NCBI RefSeq assembly: GCF_011045025.1
Contig: NZ_JAAKZX010000079.1
Span: 1-39,640 of the forward strand
DNA length: 39,640 nucleotides
Source of the DNA: Streptomyces ureilyticus
GTDB lineage: Bacteria; Actinomycetota; Actinomycetes; Streptomycetales; Streptomycetaceae
Reading direction: 5' to 3'
Positions 19,996-26,128 of this stretch are shown one piece after another (positions within the stretch are counted from its first letter, which is position 1; each line of letters starts with the position of its first letter). The translations under genes were made by a program, and so were the position numbers. Under the pieces are notes generated by a model, which was not told the DNA's origin, ran no database searches, and was given only the letters and a program-made list of their open reading frames with translations.

Positions 19996-21579
19996 TCAAG
20001 CTCCGGGAAACGGCCAGGGGTTGGCCCGGCACCGGATTCCGTCGTGTTCGAGGAACTTGCTCTGCTGTTGCATGACGGGCGCGAGTTCGCCGTCCTTGTC
20101 GCAGGTCACATGGCCGTATCCGAGCCGGTGGCCGATCTCGTGGTTGATCAGCATCTGCCGGTACGCAGTCATCTTGTCGCCGTACGTCTGGGCGCCCTGA
20201 GCCCAGCGGTACGCGTTGATCATCACGCGGTCGGTGGCCGCGGAGTCGCAGGAGACGTTGTCCACGGTGGTGTCCAGGCCCGACTTGGCGCACCAGAACG
20301 CGGTGGTGCCGGGGCTGGCCAGCGTGATGACGAAGTCGGGCTGCCCGGTGGAGACCCGCTCGAAGGTACGGGCCCCGTCGTGGGCCCAACTCCGTTCGTC
20401 GTTCAGGGTCTTGTGCACGGCCTGCGCGAAGAGGGTGCCGTCGAGGCCGAGGCCCTTCTCGACGTCGACGCGGTAGGTGATTTTCTGTCCCGTGCCGGGC
20501 GCCTGGTCGATACCGCGGATCGCCTCGAATTCCCCGCCGCCCTCGAGTTTCGCGTCCAGCGGGAACTTCTTCGTCATCAATTGCGCGTACGTCGGCGGAG
20601 TCGCGCCCTCCACCTCGGACGGAGGTGTCGGCCTGGTGTCGCCGCGCGCCGCGGAGTCCTTGGCTTCCCGGTCCGCGCCGCCCGAGGCCGGCGGGCGCGC
20701 GGAGGTGTCCTCGCGCCCGTCGGTGACCACCTGCCCGGCCACGACGACGGCGAGCACGGTGGTGACCGCGGCGGCCGCGACCCCGGTGAAGGTCCAGCCC
20801 TTGCCGCCCTTGGCCTTCTCCGGCTGGTCGAGCCCTGGGGGCGCCTTGTGCTCGGTTTCCGCGGGGTCCAGGTACCGGTCGGTGGCGTCGACGGCGGAGT
20901 TGTACGGGTCCGAGCGGAGCGCCTGGTCGCCGGTACGCGACGCGAAGACGTCGTCGCCCTGCTCGAAGGCGTCGACGTAGTCCTGGCGCGGACTCTGCGC
21001 AGGATGCCGTGCCTGCCGCTGCTGCGGTATCGCGGGCCCGGGACCGGCAGCCTGCGATACGCCCGGCCTTCCCGGGTACGCCCCCTGAGGCGCGCCGTAC
21101 CCGGGCGCCCCACTGAACACCCCCCAGCCACCGCCGGATTCCCGCTGCTCGGGATGCGCACCACGGACCTGGGGGACACCGTGAGCAGGCGTGCCGTCAG
21201 GAAGCCGAGGCACGCCATGAGCCAGCGTACCGTCATCAAATCGCGGAACCCCACGCGCGGGCGTGCCGTCCGGCAGCCGCGGAACTCCATGTGCCGGAGT
21301 GCCGTCCGCGTACCGCGGAACTCCGCCCGCAGGCGTCCCGTCAGGGAACCGCGGAACCCCCTGCGCGTCCGGGCGCGGCGCCCACCCCTCGGGCAGCCGC
21401 GGTACCCCGCCCGCCGGAGTGCCGGGGCCGCCGCCCATCGGCGGCGGCTGCGGCTGGGGTTGCGGCCCGGAGGGAGCCCGGCGTCGTCCGGTGTTCGGCT
21501 CCGGGCGGCCTCCCGCGACCACGGGGATGTCGGCGGTGTCGCCCTTGCGGGCCGACCCACGTCGGCTGTGACGTCCCAC
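19996..21579 (-). CDS. DUF3152 family membrane-anchored zincin-like protein with 12-residue repeats
   Basis: 527 residues. The N-terminal 200 residues are disordered, Pro/Gly/Arg-rich, with about five copies of a 12-residue repeat GVPRxxDGTPAx (residues 74-137). A single hydrophobic helix (TGVAAAAVTTVLAVVVAGQVV, near residue 285) makes it a type II membrane protein with the C-terminal domain outside. That domain carries NHEIGHRLGYGH, an HExGHxxGxxH zinc-binding motif like that of metzincins, and paired cysteines. The family is conserved across actinobacteria (Rv3207c in M. tuberculosis, from memory); proteolytic activity is likely but I know of no substrate. GTG 21579 lies 8 bp after the hydrolase gene stop, with GAGG in between, so the two form an operon. 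Confidence 0.85.
   Translation of the reverse strand: MGRHSRRGSARKGDTADIPVVAGGRPEPNTGRRRAPSGPQPQPQPPPMGGGPGTPAGGVPRLPEGWAPRPDAQGVPRFPDGTPAGGVPRYADGTPAHGVPRLPDGTPARGVPRFDDGTLAHGVPRLPDGTPAHGVPQVRGAHPEQRESGGGWGVFSGAPGYGAPQGAYPGRPGVSQAAGPGPAIPQQRQARHPAQSPRQDYVDAFEQGDDVFASRTGDQALRSDPYNSAVDATDRYLDPAETEHKAPPGLDQPEKAKGGKGWTFTGVAAAAVTTVLAVVVAGQVVTDGREDTSARPPASGGADREAKDSAARGDTRPTPPSEVEGATPPTYAQLMTKKFPLDAKLEGGGEFEAIRGIDQAPGTGQKITYRVDVEKGLGLDGTLFAQAVHKTLNDERSWAHDGARTFERVSTGQPDFVITLASPGTTAFWCAKSGLDTTVDNVSCDSAATDRVMINAYRWAQGAQTYGDKMTAYRQMLINHEIGHRLGYGHVTCDKDGELAPVMQQQSKFLEHDGIRCRANPWPFPGA
21169..21360 (-). repeat. 36-bp coding repeats in the DUF3152 gene
   Basis: About five imperfect 36-bp units, each encoding a 12-residue GVPR-x2-DGTPA-x block in the cytoplasmic tail of the DUF3152 protein. 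The protein repeat is better preserved than some base positions, with conservative changes at the two variable sites. Confidence 0.85.
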
Positions 21580-21587
21580 GCGCCGCC

Positions 21588-22625
21588 TCAGCTCCCCGCA
21601 CTCTTCGTCGTGCCGGTCTTCGTGCTGTCGGTCTTCGTGGCGTCAGTCTTCGTGGCGTCGGCGTCGGCCAACTCGCCTGTGTCCGCGAGAAGTTCACGCA
21701 TGGCGGTGGCCACGGTCTCGGGGTACTCCATCATCGCCACGTGCCCCGCGTCCGGGAGCGTGAGCAGCCGGGAATCGCGGAAGGCGCGGGCCGCTCGCTG
21801 GGCCATGCGGAACGAGACGAGCTGGTCACGGCCGCCGTAGATGAGCAGCGTCGGGGCGAGCACCCGCTCGGCCTGACGCCACAGCCGGTGCTGGCCGCCC
21901 AGCGTGTACGCGTTCACGATGCCGCGGGCCGAGCGCGCCATGGCGTCCCAGAAGTACGGGAGGGCGAGCCGCCGCTCCATCTCCTCGACCGCGTTGCGGA
22001 ACGCTTCGGGGGTCACGATGGTCGGATCGCCGTAACAGAGCGCCATGACGCCTCGTACGCGCTGCTCGGCGGACCAGTCCTTGGTGAAGCGGGTGAAGGC
22101 GCCGGCGACCCCGGGCAGCGCCAGCAGCGCCGTCGGCACCGCCGAGCGCTGCACCAGGACCTCGGGCAGCGCGGGCGACACCAGCGTGAGCGTCCGGACG
22201 AGATCGGGGCGTACGGCCGCGACGCGCGTCGTGACGGCGCCGCCCATCGAGTTCCCGATGAGGTGCACGGGACCGCGGTCGGCCGAGTCGAGATAGCGGA
22301 TGACCGCGCGCGCGTGCCCGGTCACCGAGTAGTCGCCGTCGTCCGGCGGCGGTGAGTCGCCGAAGCCCGGCAGATCGACGGACTCGCTGTCCACGAGGCC
22401 GTCCAGGAGGGGCATCAGCGCCGACCAGTTCTGCGAGGAACCGCCCAGCCCATGCACGTACAGCGCGGACGGCAGCCCTTCGCGGGCCGGTGGTCTCGAC
22501 CGGATCGTCAGCGTGATCCCGGGCATCCCGACCGAGCGCAGCCGCTCCCCCGCCGCCACCCTGACGGCACCGACTTTAGGCGCGACAGAGGTAGCAAGGA
22601 CGGACGGCAGTTCGGTCGAAGACAT
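21588..22625 (-). CDS. Alpha/beta hydrolase
   Basis: 345-residue hydrolase with oxyanion strand SALYVHGLGGSSQNW, nucleophile elbow IGNSMGGAV, acid loop LIYGGRDQLVSF and catalytic histidine in DAGHVAMMEYPE, all in standard order. It has the cap region and size of esterase, lipase or haloperoxidase-like members; the exact reaction is not readable. The C-terminal 25 residues are a Thr-Lys-rich tail with a repeated TKTDATKTDSTKTGTTK pattern. There is no signal peptide. ATG 22625 has no Shine-Dalgarno site but a TAACAT hexamer 6 nt upstream, suggesting leaderless translation. It leads the DUF3152 gene by 8 bp. Confidence 0.87.
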   Translation of the reverse strand: MSSTELPSVLATSVAPKVGAVRVAAGERLRSVGMPGITLTIRSRPPAREGLPSALYVHGLGGSSQNWSALMPLLDGLVDSESVDLPGFGDSPPPDDGDYSVTGHARAVIRYLDSADRGPVHLIGNSMGGAVTTRVAAVRPDLVRTLTLVSPALPEVLVQRSAVPTALLALPGVAGAFTRFTKDWSAEQRVRGVMALCYGDPTIVTPEAFRNAVEEMERRLALPYFWDAMARSARGIVNAYTLGGQHRLWRQAERVLAPTLLIYGGRDQLVSFRMAQRAARAFRDSRLLTLPDAGHVAMMEYPETVATAMRELLADTGELADADATKTDATKTDSTKTGTTKSAGS

Positions 22626-22631
22626 GGAGCA

Positions 22632-22637
22632 ATGTTA
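22632..22637 (-). promoter_or_regulatory. Candidate leaderless -10 box of the 22625 hydrolase
   Basis: TAACAT on the minus strand, 6 nt before ATG 22625, with no ribosome site. The 201-bp gap to the divergent acidic-protein gene holds both promoters. Confidence 0.45.
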
Positions 22638-22826
22638 CGAGACGATCACGTGGTGGATCGTGTGTTCGCCATCACAAGTCCCCATCGAATTCCGTGAACC
22701 CAGCCGTATCGCGACGGACCGCCATGGGATCGCGTAGCGACTCGATCCGCACTCTCATACGCTTCCTGAACGAGGGCACACGTACTTGTGCAAGCAGGCA
22801 CTCGCACCGCTCGGGAAGAGGACTCC

Positions 22827-23066
22827 ATGACCGTCGACCCCACCGACCCCGAGACTCTCGCCGAAGCCGACTCCACTTCCGCCGATTCCACCGAATTCGA
22901 CGTGGAGGCCCCCGAGGCCGACGCCGCCGAACAGCACGCGGAGCTCGCACCCCACCGGGACGAGCCACTGACCGGCTCGAACGCGGCCAACCTGGCCGAC
23001 GCGAACGAGGCGGACCGCGCAGAACAGGCAAGGGTCGTCGAACTCGACGAGGACGACTACCGGTGA
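22827..23066 (+). CDS. Small acidic protein of unknown function
   Basis: 79 residues, about one third Asp/Glu and rich in Ala and Thr, with no hydrophobic segment and no recognised domain; probably disordered and cytoplasmic. ATG 22827 follows GAAGAGGA at a suitable distance. The frame is open upstream to 22788, but the acidic composition begins at this ATG. The C-terminus (VVELDEDDYR) is followed by repeats of its own last codons (23049-23104). Divergent from the 22625 hydrolase. Codon third positions are G/C-biased, supporting a real gene. Confidence 0.65.
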   Translation: MTVDPTDPETLAEADSTSADSTEFDVEAPEADAAEQHAELAPHRDEPLTGSNAANLADANEADRAEQARVVELDEDDYR

Positions 23067-23104
23067 AGACGACGACCGGTGAAGACGAGGACGACCACCG
23101 GTGA
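23049..23104 (+). repeat. 18-bp repeats containing the stop codon of the acidic gene
   Basis: GAGGACGACTACCGGTGA (23049-23066) recurs with one change at 23087-23104, with a shorter copy (GACGACCGGTGA) between. The copies repeat the last five codons and the stop of the acidic protein gene. Confidence 0.85.
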
Positions 23105-23311
23105 GGCGGATACGGCACGATGACCGGTGACCGCTCGGGGGCAGTCACCGGAGGCCGACCTGCCCGGCATGCTCGTGTTTGATGCGCTCTGCGCGGTTTT
23201 CACCGGCGTCCGGTCCGTGAAATTCTGCCCTCGCACCGCGCACAGCACGGTTACCGAAAAGTACGATGGCGGCGCGGCGCACACCGCACTTGGACGATTT
23301 TGGGAGGCGGC

Positions 23312-23953
23312 GTGACAGCCATCGAGCAGACAGAGGCGGCACGCCCGCGGGGCACACGCCTGCCGCGCCGTGCCCGACGTAACCAGCTCCTCGGCGCAGC
23401 CCAGGAAGTGTTCGTCGCGCAGGGATATCACGCGGCCGCGATGGACGACATCGCCGAGCGCGCGGGAGTCAGCAAGCCGGTGCTCTACCAGCACTTTCCG
23501 GGCAAGCTCGACCTCTACCTGGCCCTGCTGGACCAGCACTGCGAGTCCCTGCTCCAGGCGGTGCGGGGCGCCCTTGCCTCGACCACCGACAACAAGCAGC
23601 GCGTACGGGCCACGATGGACGCGTACTTCGCGTACGTCGAGGACGACGGCGGCGCGTTCCGGCTGGTCTTCGAGTCGGATCTGACGAACGAGCCTGCGGT
23701 GCGGGAGCGCGTGGACAAGGTCACATTCGAGTGCGCGGAAGCGATCTGCGACGTCATCGCGGAGGACACCGGCCTGTCGAGGGCCGAGTCGATGCTGCTC
23801 GCCTCGGGTCTGGGCGGACTCGCACAGGTGGTGGCGCGCTCCTGGCTGCACAGCGACCGCAGCGTGCCGCGCGACCAGGCGGTGCAGTTGCTGACCTCGC
23901 TGGCCTGGCGCGGCATCGCCGGCTTCCCGCTGCACGGCAGCGAGCACCACTGA
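23312..23953 (+). CDS. TetR family transcriptional regulator
   Basis: 213 residues. The N-terminal helix-turn-helix reads RNQLLGAAQEVFVAQGYHAAAMDDIAERAGVSKPVLYQHFPGKLDLYLALL, spanning about residues 25-75, the classic TetR DNA-binding domain. The C-terminal ligand/dimer domain has the AFRLVFESDLTNEPAVRERV segment seen in the Rv3208-type group. GTG 23312 is preceded by GGGAGG at 4 nt, a strong ribosome site. The 245-bp upstream gap contains a possible -10 TACGAT near 23263, but I see no clear palindromic operator. The next gene downstream encodes DUF3107, the same pairing as Rv3208-Rv3208A, so the two may be functionally linked. Ligand unknown. Confidence 0.93.
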   Translation: MTAIEQTEAARPRGTRLPRRARRNQLLGAAQEVFVAQGYHAAAMDDIAERAGVSKPVLYQHFPGKLDLYLALLDQHCESLLQAVRGALASTTDNKQRVRATMDAYFAYVEDDGGAFRLVFESDLTNEPAVRERVDKVTFECAEAICDVIAEDTGLSRAESMLLASGLGGLAQVVARSWLHSDRSVPRDQAVQLLTSLAWRGIAGFPLHGSEHH

Positions 23954-24108
23954 CGGCGCGCAAGCGGCGGGGGCCATCCCTTTGTTCCCGCCCGCTGTTC
24001 GCTCCTGGCGTTCTTGGACGCAGCGTGTACGTCCCCTCACCGGGCTAATGTGTGCTGCGTACGGCGCGGACGAACGCGCACATCAGTGACCGTCGGAGGG
24101 ACATAGCC

Positions 24109-24336
24109 GTGGAGGTCAAGATCGGCGTGCAGCACGCGCCTCGCGAGATCGTTCTGGAGAGCGGTCAGACCGCCGAGGAGGTCGAGCGGGCGGTGTCCGA
24201 AGCGCTGGCCGGCAAGTCGCAGCTGCTGAGCCTCGTGGACGACCACGGCCGCAAGGTCCTGGTCCCGGCCGACCGACTGGCGTACGTGGAGATCGGCGAG
24301 CCGGCCCCGCGCAAGGTGGGCTTCGGCGCGCTGTAG
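24109..24336 (+). CDS. DUF3107 protein (TB9.4-like)
   Basis: 75 residues: EVKIGVQHAPREIVLESGQT, EEVERAVSEALAGKSQLLSLVDDHGRKVLVPADRLAYVEIGEP and KVGFG at the C-terminus. This is the whole of the small actinobacterial DUF3107 family (TB9.4/Rv3208A), of unknown function. GTG 24109 has GGAGGG 8 nt upstream, which decides the start over the upstream in-frame codon at 24052. A possible -10 TAATGT lies around 24045. Followed by a strong terminator. Confidence 0.88.
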   Translation: MEVKIGVQHAPREIVLESGQTAEEVERAVSEALAGKSQLLSLVDDHGRKVLVPADRLAYVEIGEPAPRKVGFGAL

Positions 24337-24348
24337 TTACGTCGCGAC

Positions 24349-24379
24349 AGGGCCCCGTGGCTTCAGGCCACGGGGCCCT
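24349..24379 (+). terminator. Hairpin terminator after the DUF3107 gene
   Basis: AGGGCCCCGTGGC (24349-24361), loop TTCAG, GCCACGGGGCCCT (24367-24379), a perfect 13-bp stem 13 bp after the stop codon. TTGTC follows. Confidence 0.88.
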
Positions 24380-24397
24380 TGTCATGCCGGTCCTTGC

Positions 24398-24438
24398 GCG
24401 GGCCCCGCACTTTCAAGTGCGGGCCCCGCACTTTCAAG
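24398..24438 (+). repeat. Direct and inverted repeat downstream of the DUF3107 terminator
   Basis: A 20-bp sequence GCGGGCCCCGCACTTTCAAG occurs at 24398-24417 and again at 24419-24438. Across the junction CCCGCACTT pairs with AAGTGCGGG, so the repeat can also fold. It lies between the terminator and the small membrane-protein gene. Confidence 0.85.
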
Positions 24439-24568
24439 CTCATGCGCTCTCATGCGATGCCCCCAGACGGAGCACAGATCACCCACAGGGAAGGATTGCC
24501 TTCCGGGGGCCACGGGTAAGACGGGCTACGACCGAAATGCACACGGCCGTGCGGGAGGGACCCCACCC

Positions 24569-24835
24569 ATGTTCTTGGAAGCGCTCGGCTCCGTGATCCT
24601 CGGTCTGGCAGTGGCCTGGCTGGCCATGCACCGCCTGTCGCACCGCCTGCCCGCCCGCCGCCTGGTCCTGTCGACGGGCGCCGCCGGCGGCCTGTTCGGC
24701 GCGTTCCTCACCAACAGCGCGCTGAGCGGAAACCTACTGCTGACCCTCATCGGCGCGGCGACCGTAGCCACGGCATCCGTATCCTTGCTCCTCCGCCCGG
24801 CGGGAAGACTCCGCCGCCACTCGGCGACGGTGTGA
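24569..24835 (+). CDS. Small membrane protein of unknown function
   Basis: 88 residues with about three hydrophobic segments: LGSVILGLAVAWLAM, LVLSTGAAGGLFGAFL and LLLTLIGAATVATASVSLLL, with a basic loop HRLSHRLPARR between the first two. No family recognised. ATG 24569 follows GGGAGGGA at 8 nt; the frame extends upstream to 24452, but that part is not membrane-like. Convergent with the ferritin-like gene; a dispersed repeat fills the space between. Confidence 0.72.
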   Translation: MFLEALGSVILGLAVAWLAMHRLSHRLPARRLVLSTGAAGGLFGAFLTNSALSGNLLLTLIGAATVATASVSLLLRPAGRLRRHSATV

Positions 24836-24896
24836 GCAAGGATCCTGACGAGGAACCTTAAAGCGGCCCCGCACCCGGAAAGGCGCCCGCGCTGGG

Positions 24897-24974
24897 GCGC
24901 CCCGTAGGGGCGCGGGGCTGTTTACACATGCGGCTCCGCCGCGCGGGCGCGACAAGCCACAACGAACCCGCAGT
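24897..24974 (+). repeat. Dispersed two-hairpin intergenic repeat, copy A
   Basis: Contains GCGCCCCGTAGGGGCGC (7-bp stem) then GCGGCTCCGCCGC (5-bp stem) and a conserved tail GCGGGCGCGAC-AGCCAC. The same element is at 35493-35568 in the opposite orientation. It sits between convergent stops (24835 and 25003), where it can act as a bidirectional terminator. Confidence 0.88.
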
Positions 24975-25002
24975 CAGCGAACCGACGGTCAGTCACCCTG
25001 GC

Positions 25003-25740
25003 TCAGGCCGCGAGGCCAAGCGCAGCCATCCGCTTCGTGTGCGCCTCCGTGATGCGCGAGAACATCCGACCGACCTCCGCGAGATCGAACCCGTCCGCGA
25101 CCCCGCCGACGAGCATCGTCGACAGCGCGTCCCGGTCGGCGACCACCCGCTGGGACTGGGACAGCGCCTCGCCCATCAGCCGTCGCGCCCACAGCGCGAG
25201 GCGTCCGCCCACGCGCGGGTCCGCGTCGATCGCGGCGCGCACCTTCTCGACGGCGAAGCTCGCGTGCCCCGTGTCGTCGAGTACGGAGAGGACCAGCGCC
25301 CGCGTATCGGAGTCGAGCCGTGCCGCGACCTCGCGGTAGAAGTCGCTGGCGATCGAGTCGCCGACGTACGCCTTGACGAGGCCCTCCAGCCAGTCCGACG
25401 GCGCCGTCTGCCGGTGGAAGCCGTCGAGCGCCGCGACGAACGGCTCCATCGCCTCCGTCGGCTCCGCCCCGATCGCCGCGAGTCGGTCCCGCAACTGCTC
25501 GAAGTGGTGGAACTCCGCCGAGGCCATCTTCGCGAGCTCCGCCTTGTCGGCGAGCGTCGGCGCCAGCTTGGCGTCCTCCGCGAGCCGCTCGAACGCGGCC
25601 AGCTCCCCGTACGCGAGCGCTCCGAGCAGGTCGACGACCGCGGCGCGGTACTGGGGATCGACGGAGGCCTTCGTCCAGTCCTGGGCGGCGACTCCGGTGT
25701 GTTCGGCGGCAGTGTCGGCGGTGTTGTCGGGCGTCGTCAT
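25003..25740 (-). CDS. Ferritin-like fold protein (Rv3210c type)
   Basis: 245 residues, almost wholly helical. It has the ferritin-like segments AYGELAAFERLAEDA, MASAEFHHFEQLRDRLAAIGAEP, WLEGLVKAYVGDSIASDFYREVAARLD and LDDTGHASFAVEKV, with Glu/His residues spaced as in tRNA-hydroxylase/MiaE-like and rubrerythrin-like di-iron proteins, though a full ligand set is not certain. Activity unknown. The start ATG 25740 has no ribosome site but TATTGT exactly 7 nt upstream (leaderless type); upstream in-frame codons to 25803 do not look coding. Divergent from the DEAD-box helicase, a pairing also found in M. tuberculosis (Rv3210c/Rv3211). Confidence 0.82.
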   Translation of the reverse strand: MTTPDNTADTAAEHTGVAAQDWTKASVDPQYRAAVVDLLGALAYGELAAFERLAEDAKLAPTLADKAELAKMASAEFHHFEQLRDRLAAIGAEPTEAMEPFVAALDGFHRQTAPSDWLEGLVKAYVGDSIASDFYREVAARLDSDTRALVLSVLDDTGHASFAVEKVRAAIDADPRVGGRLALWARRLMGEALSQSQRVVADRDALSTMLVGGVADGFDLAEVGRMFSRITEAHTKRMAALGLAA

Positions 25741-25747
25741 GAAGCGC

Positions 25748-25753
25748 ACAATA
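25748..25753 (-). promoter_or_regulatory. Candidate leaderless -10 box of the ferritin-like gene
   Basis: TATTGT on the minus strand, exactly 7 nt before ATG 25740. No Shine-Dalgarno site is present. Confidence 0.45.
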
Positions 25754-26124
25754 GCCCGCTCACAGCGAGGCGTAAGTCCCTGGTCAGCCAGTGTGACGAC
25801 CACTACGTGACCAAATCGACCATCGCATATGCGCGATTCCGGGGTATGGTGGTAATGAGCCCGCTGAGCTGATCTACGTATCTCAACGGGCCATATGAAT
25901 GAGGATGCCCGGTCGGTGGCCCGATCGGCTCCGACCCGACAGCTCTCCTCGTCCGTACGGCACAGTGCGTACGGAGTCCGGAGAGACCCTCAGCGGCAAG
26001 AGCGCTCGAGCGTCGGCAGTGGTCCCGTGCCACCAAGGCCCGCCTTCTCGGTGGCCGACGTCCCCGGCACGGTTCAACGACCCCCGCGCTCGCCTCGTGT
26101 CGCGTACACAGAAGAGGCAGCACC
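25754..26124 (+). promoter_or_regulatory. Divergent promoter region and long leader of the DEAD-box helicase
   Basis: 371 bp without a conventional gene. Visible elements: a 10-bp palindrome CGCATATGCG (25824-25833); a possible -10 TATGGT (25845-25850); an inverted repeat GCCCGCTGAG / CTCAACGGGC (25859-25868, 25882-25891) near the expected 5' end of the transcript; and a 77-codon ORF from 25895. The implied leader of about 250 nt is long for this window and suggests post-transcriptional control of the helicase. Confidence 0.45.
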
Positions 26125-26128
26125 CTGA
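25895..26128 (+). CDS. Possible 77-codon upstream ORF overlapping the helicase start
   Basis: An open frame from ATG 25895 encodes an Arg/Ser/Pro-rich peptide. It ends in TGA 26126-26128, which overlaps the helicase CTG start (CTGA). Roughly 69% of its third positions are G/C by my count, well below neighbouring genes, and it has no good ribosome site, so the peptide itself may not matter. It could still bring ribosomes to the helicase start by coupling. Confidence 0.3.
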   Translation: MNEDARSVARSAPTRQLSSSVRHSAYGVRRDPQRQERSSVGSGPVPPRPAFSVADVPGTVQRPPRSPRVAYTEEAAP

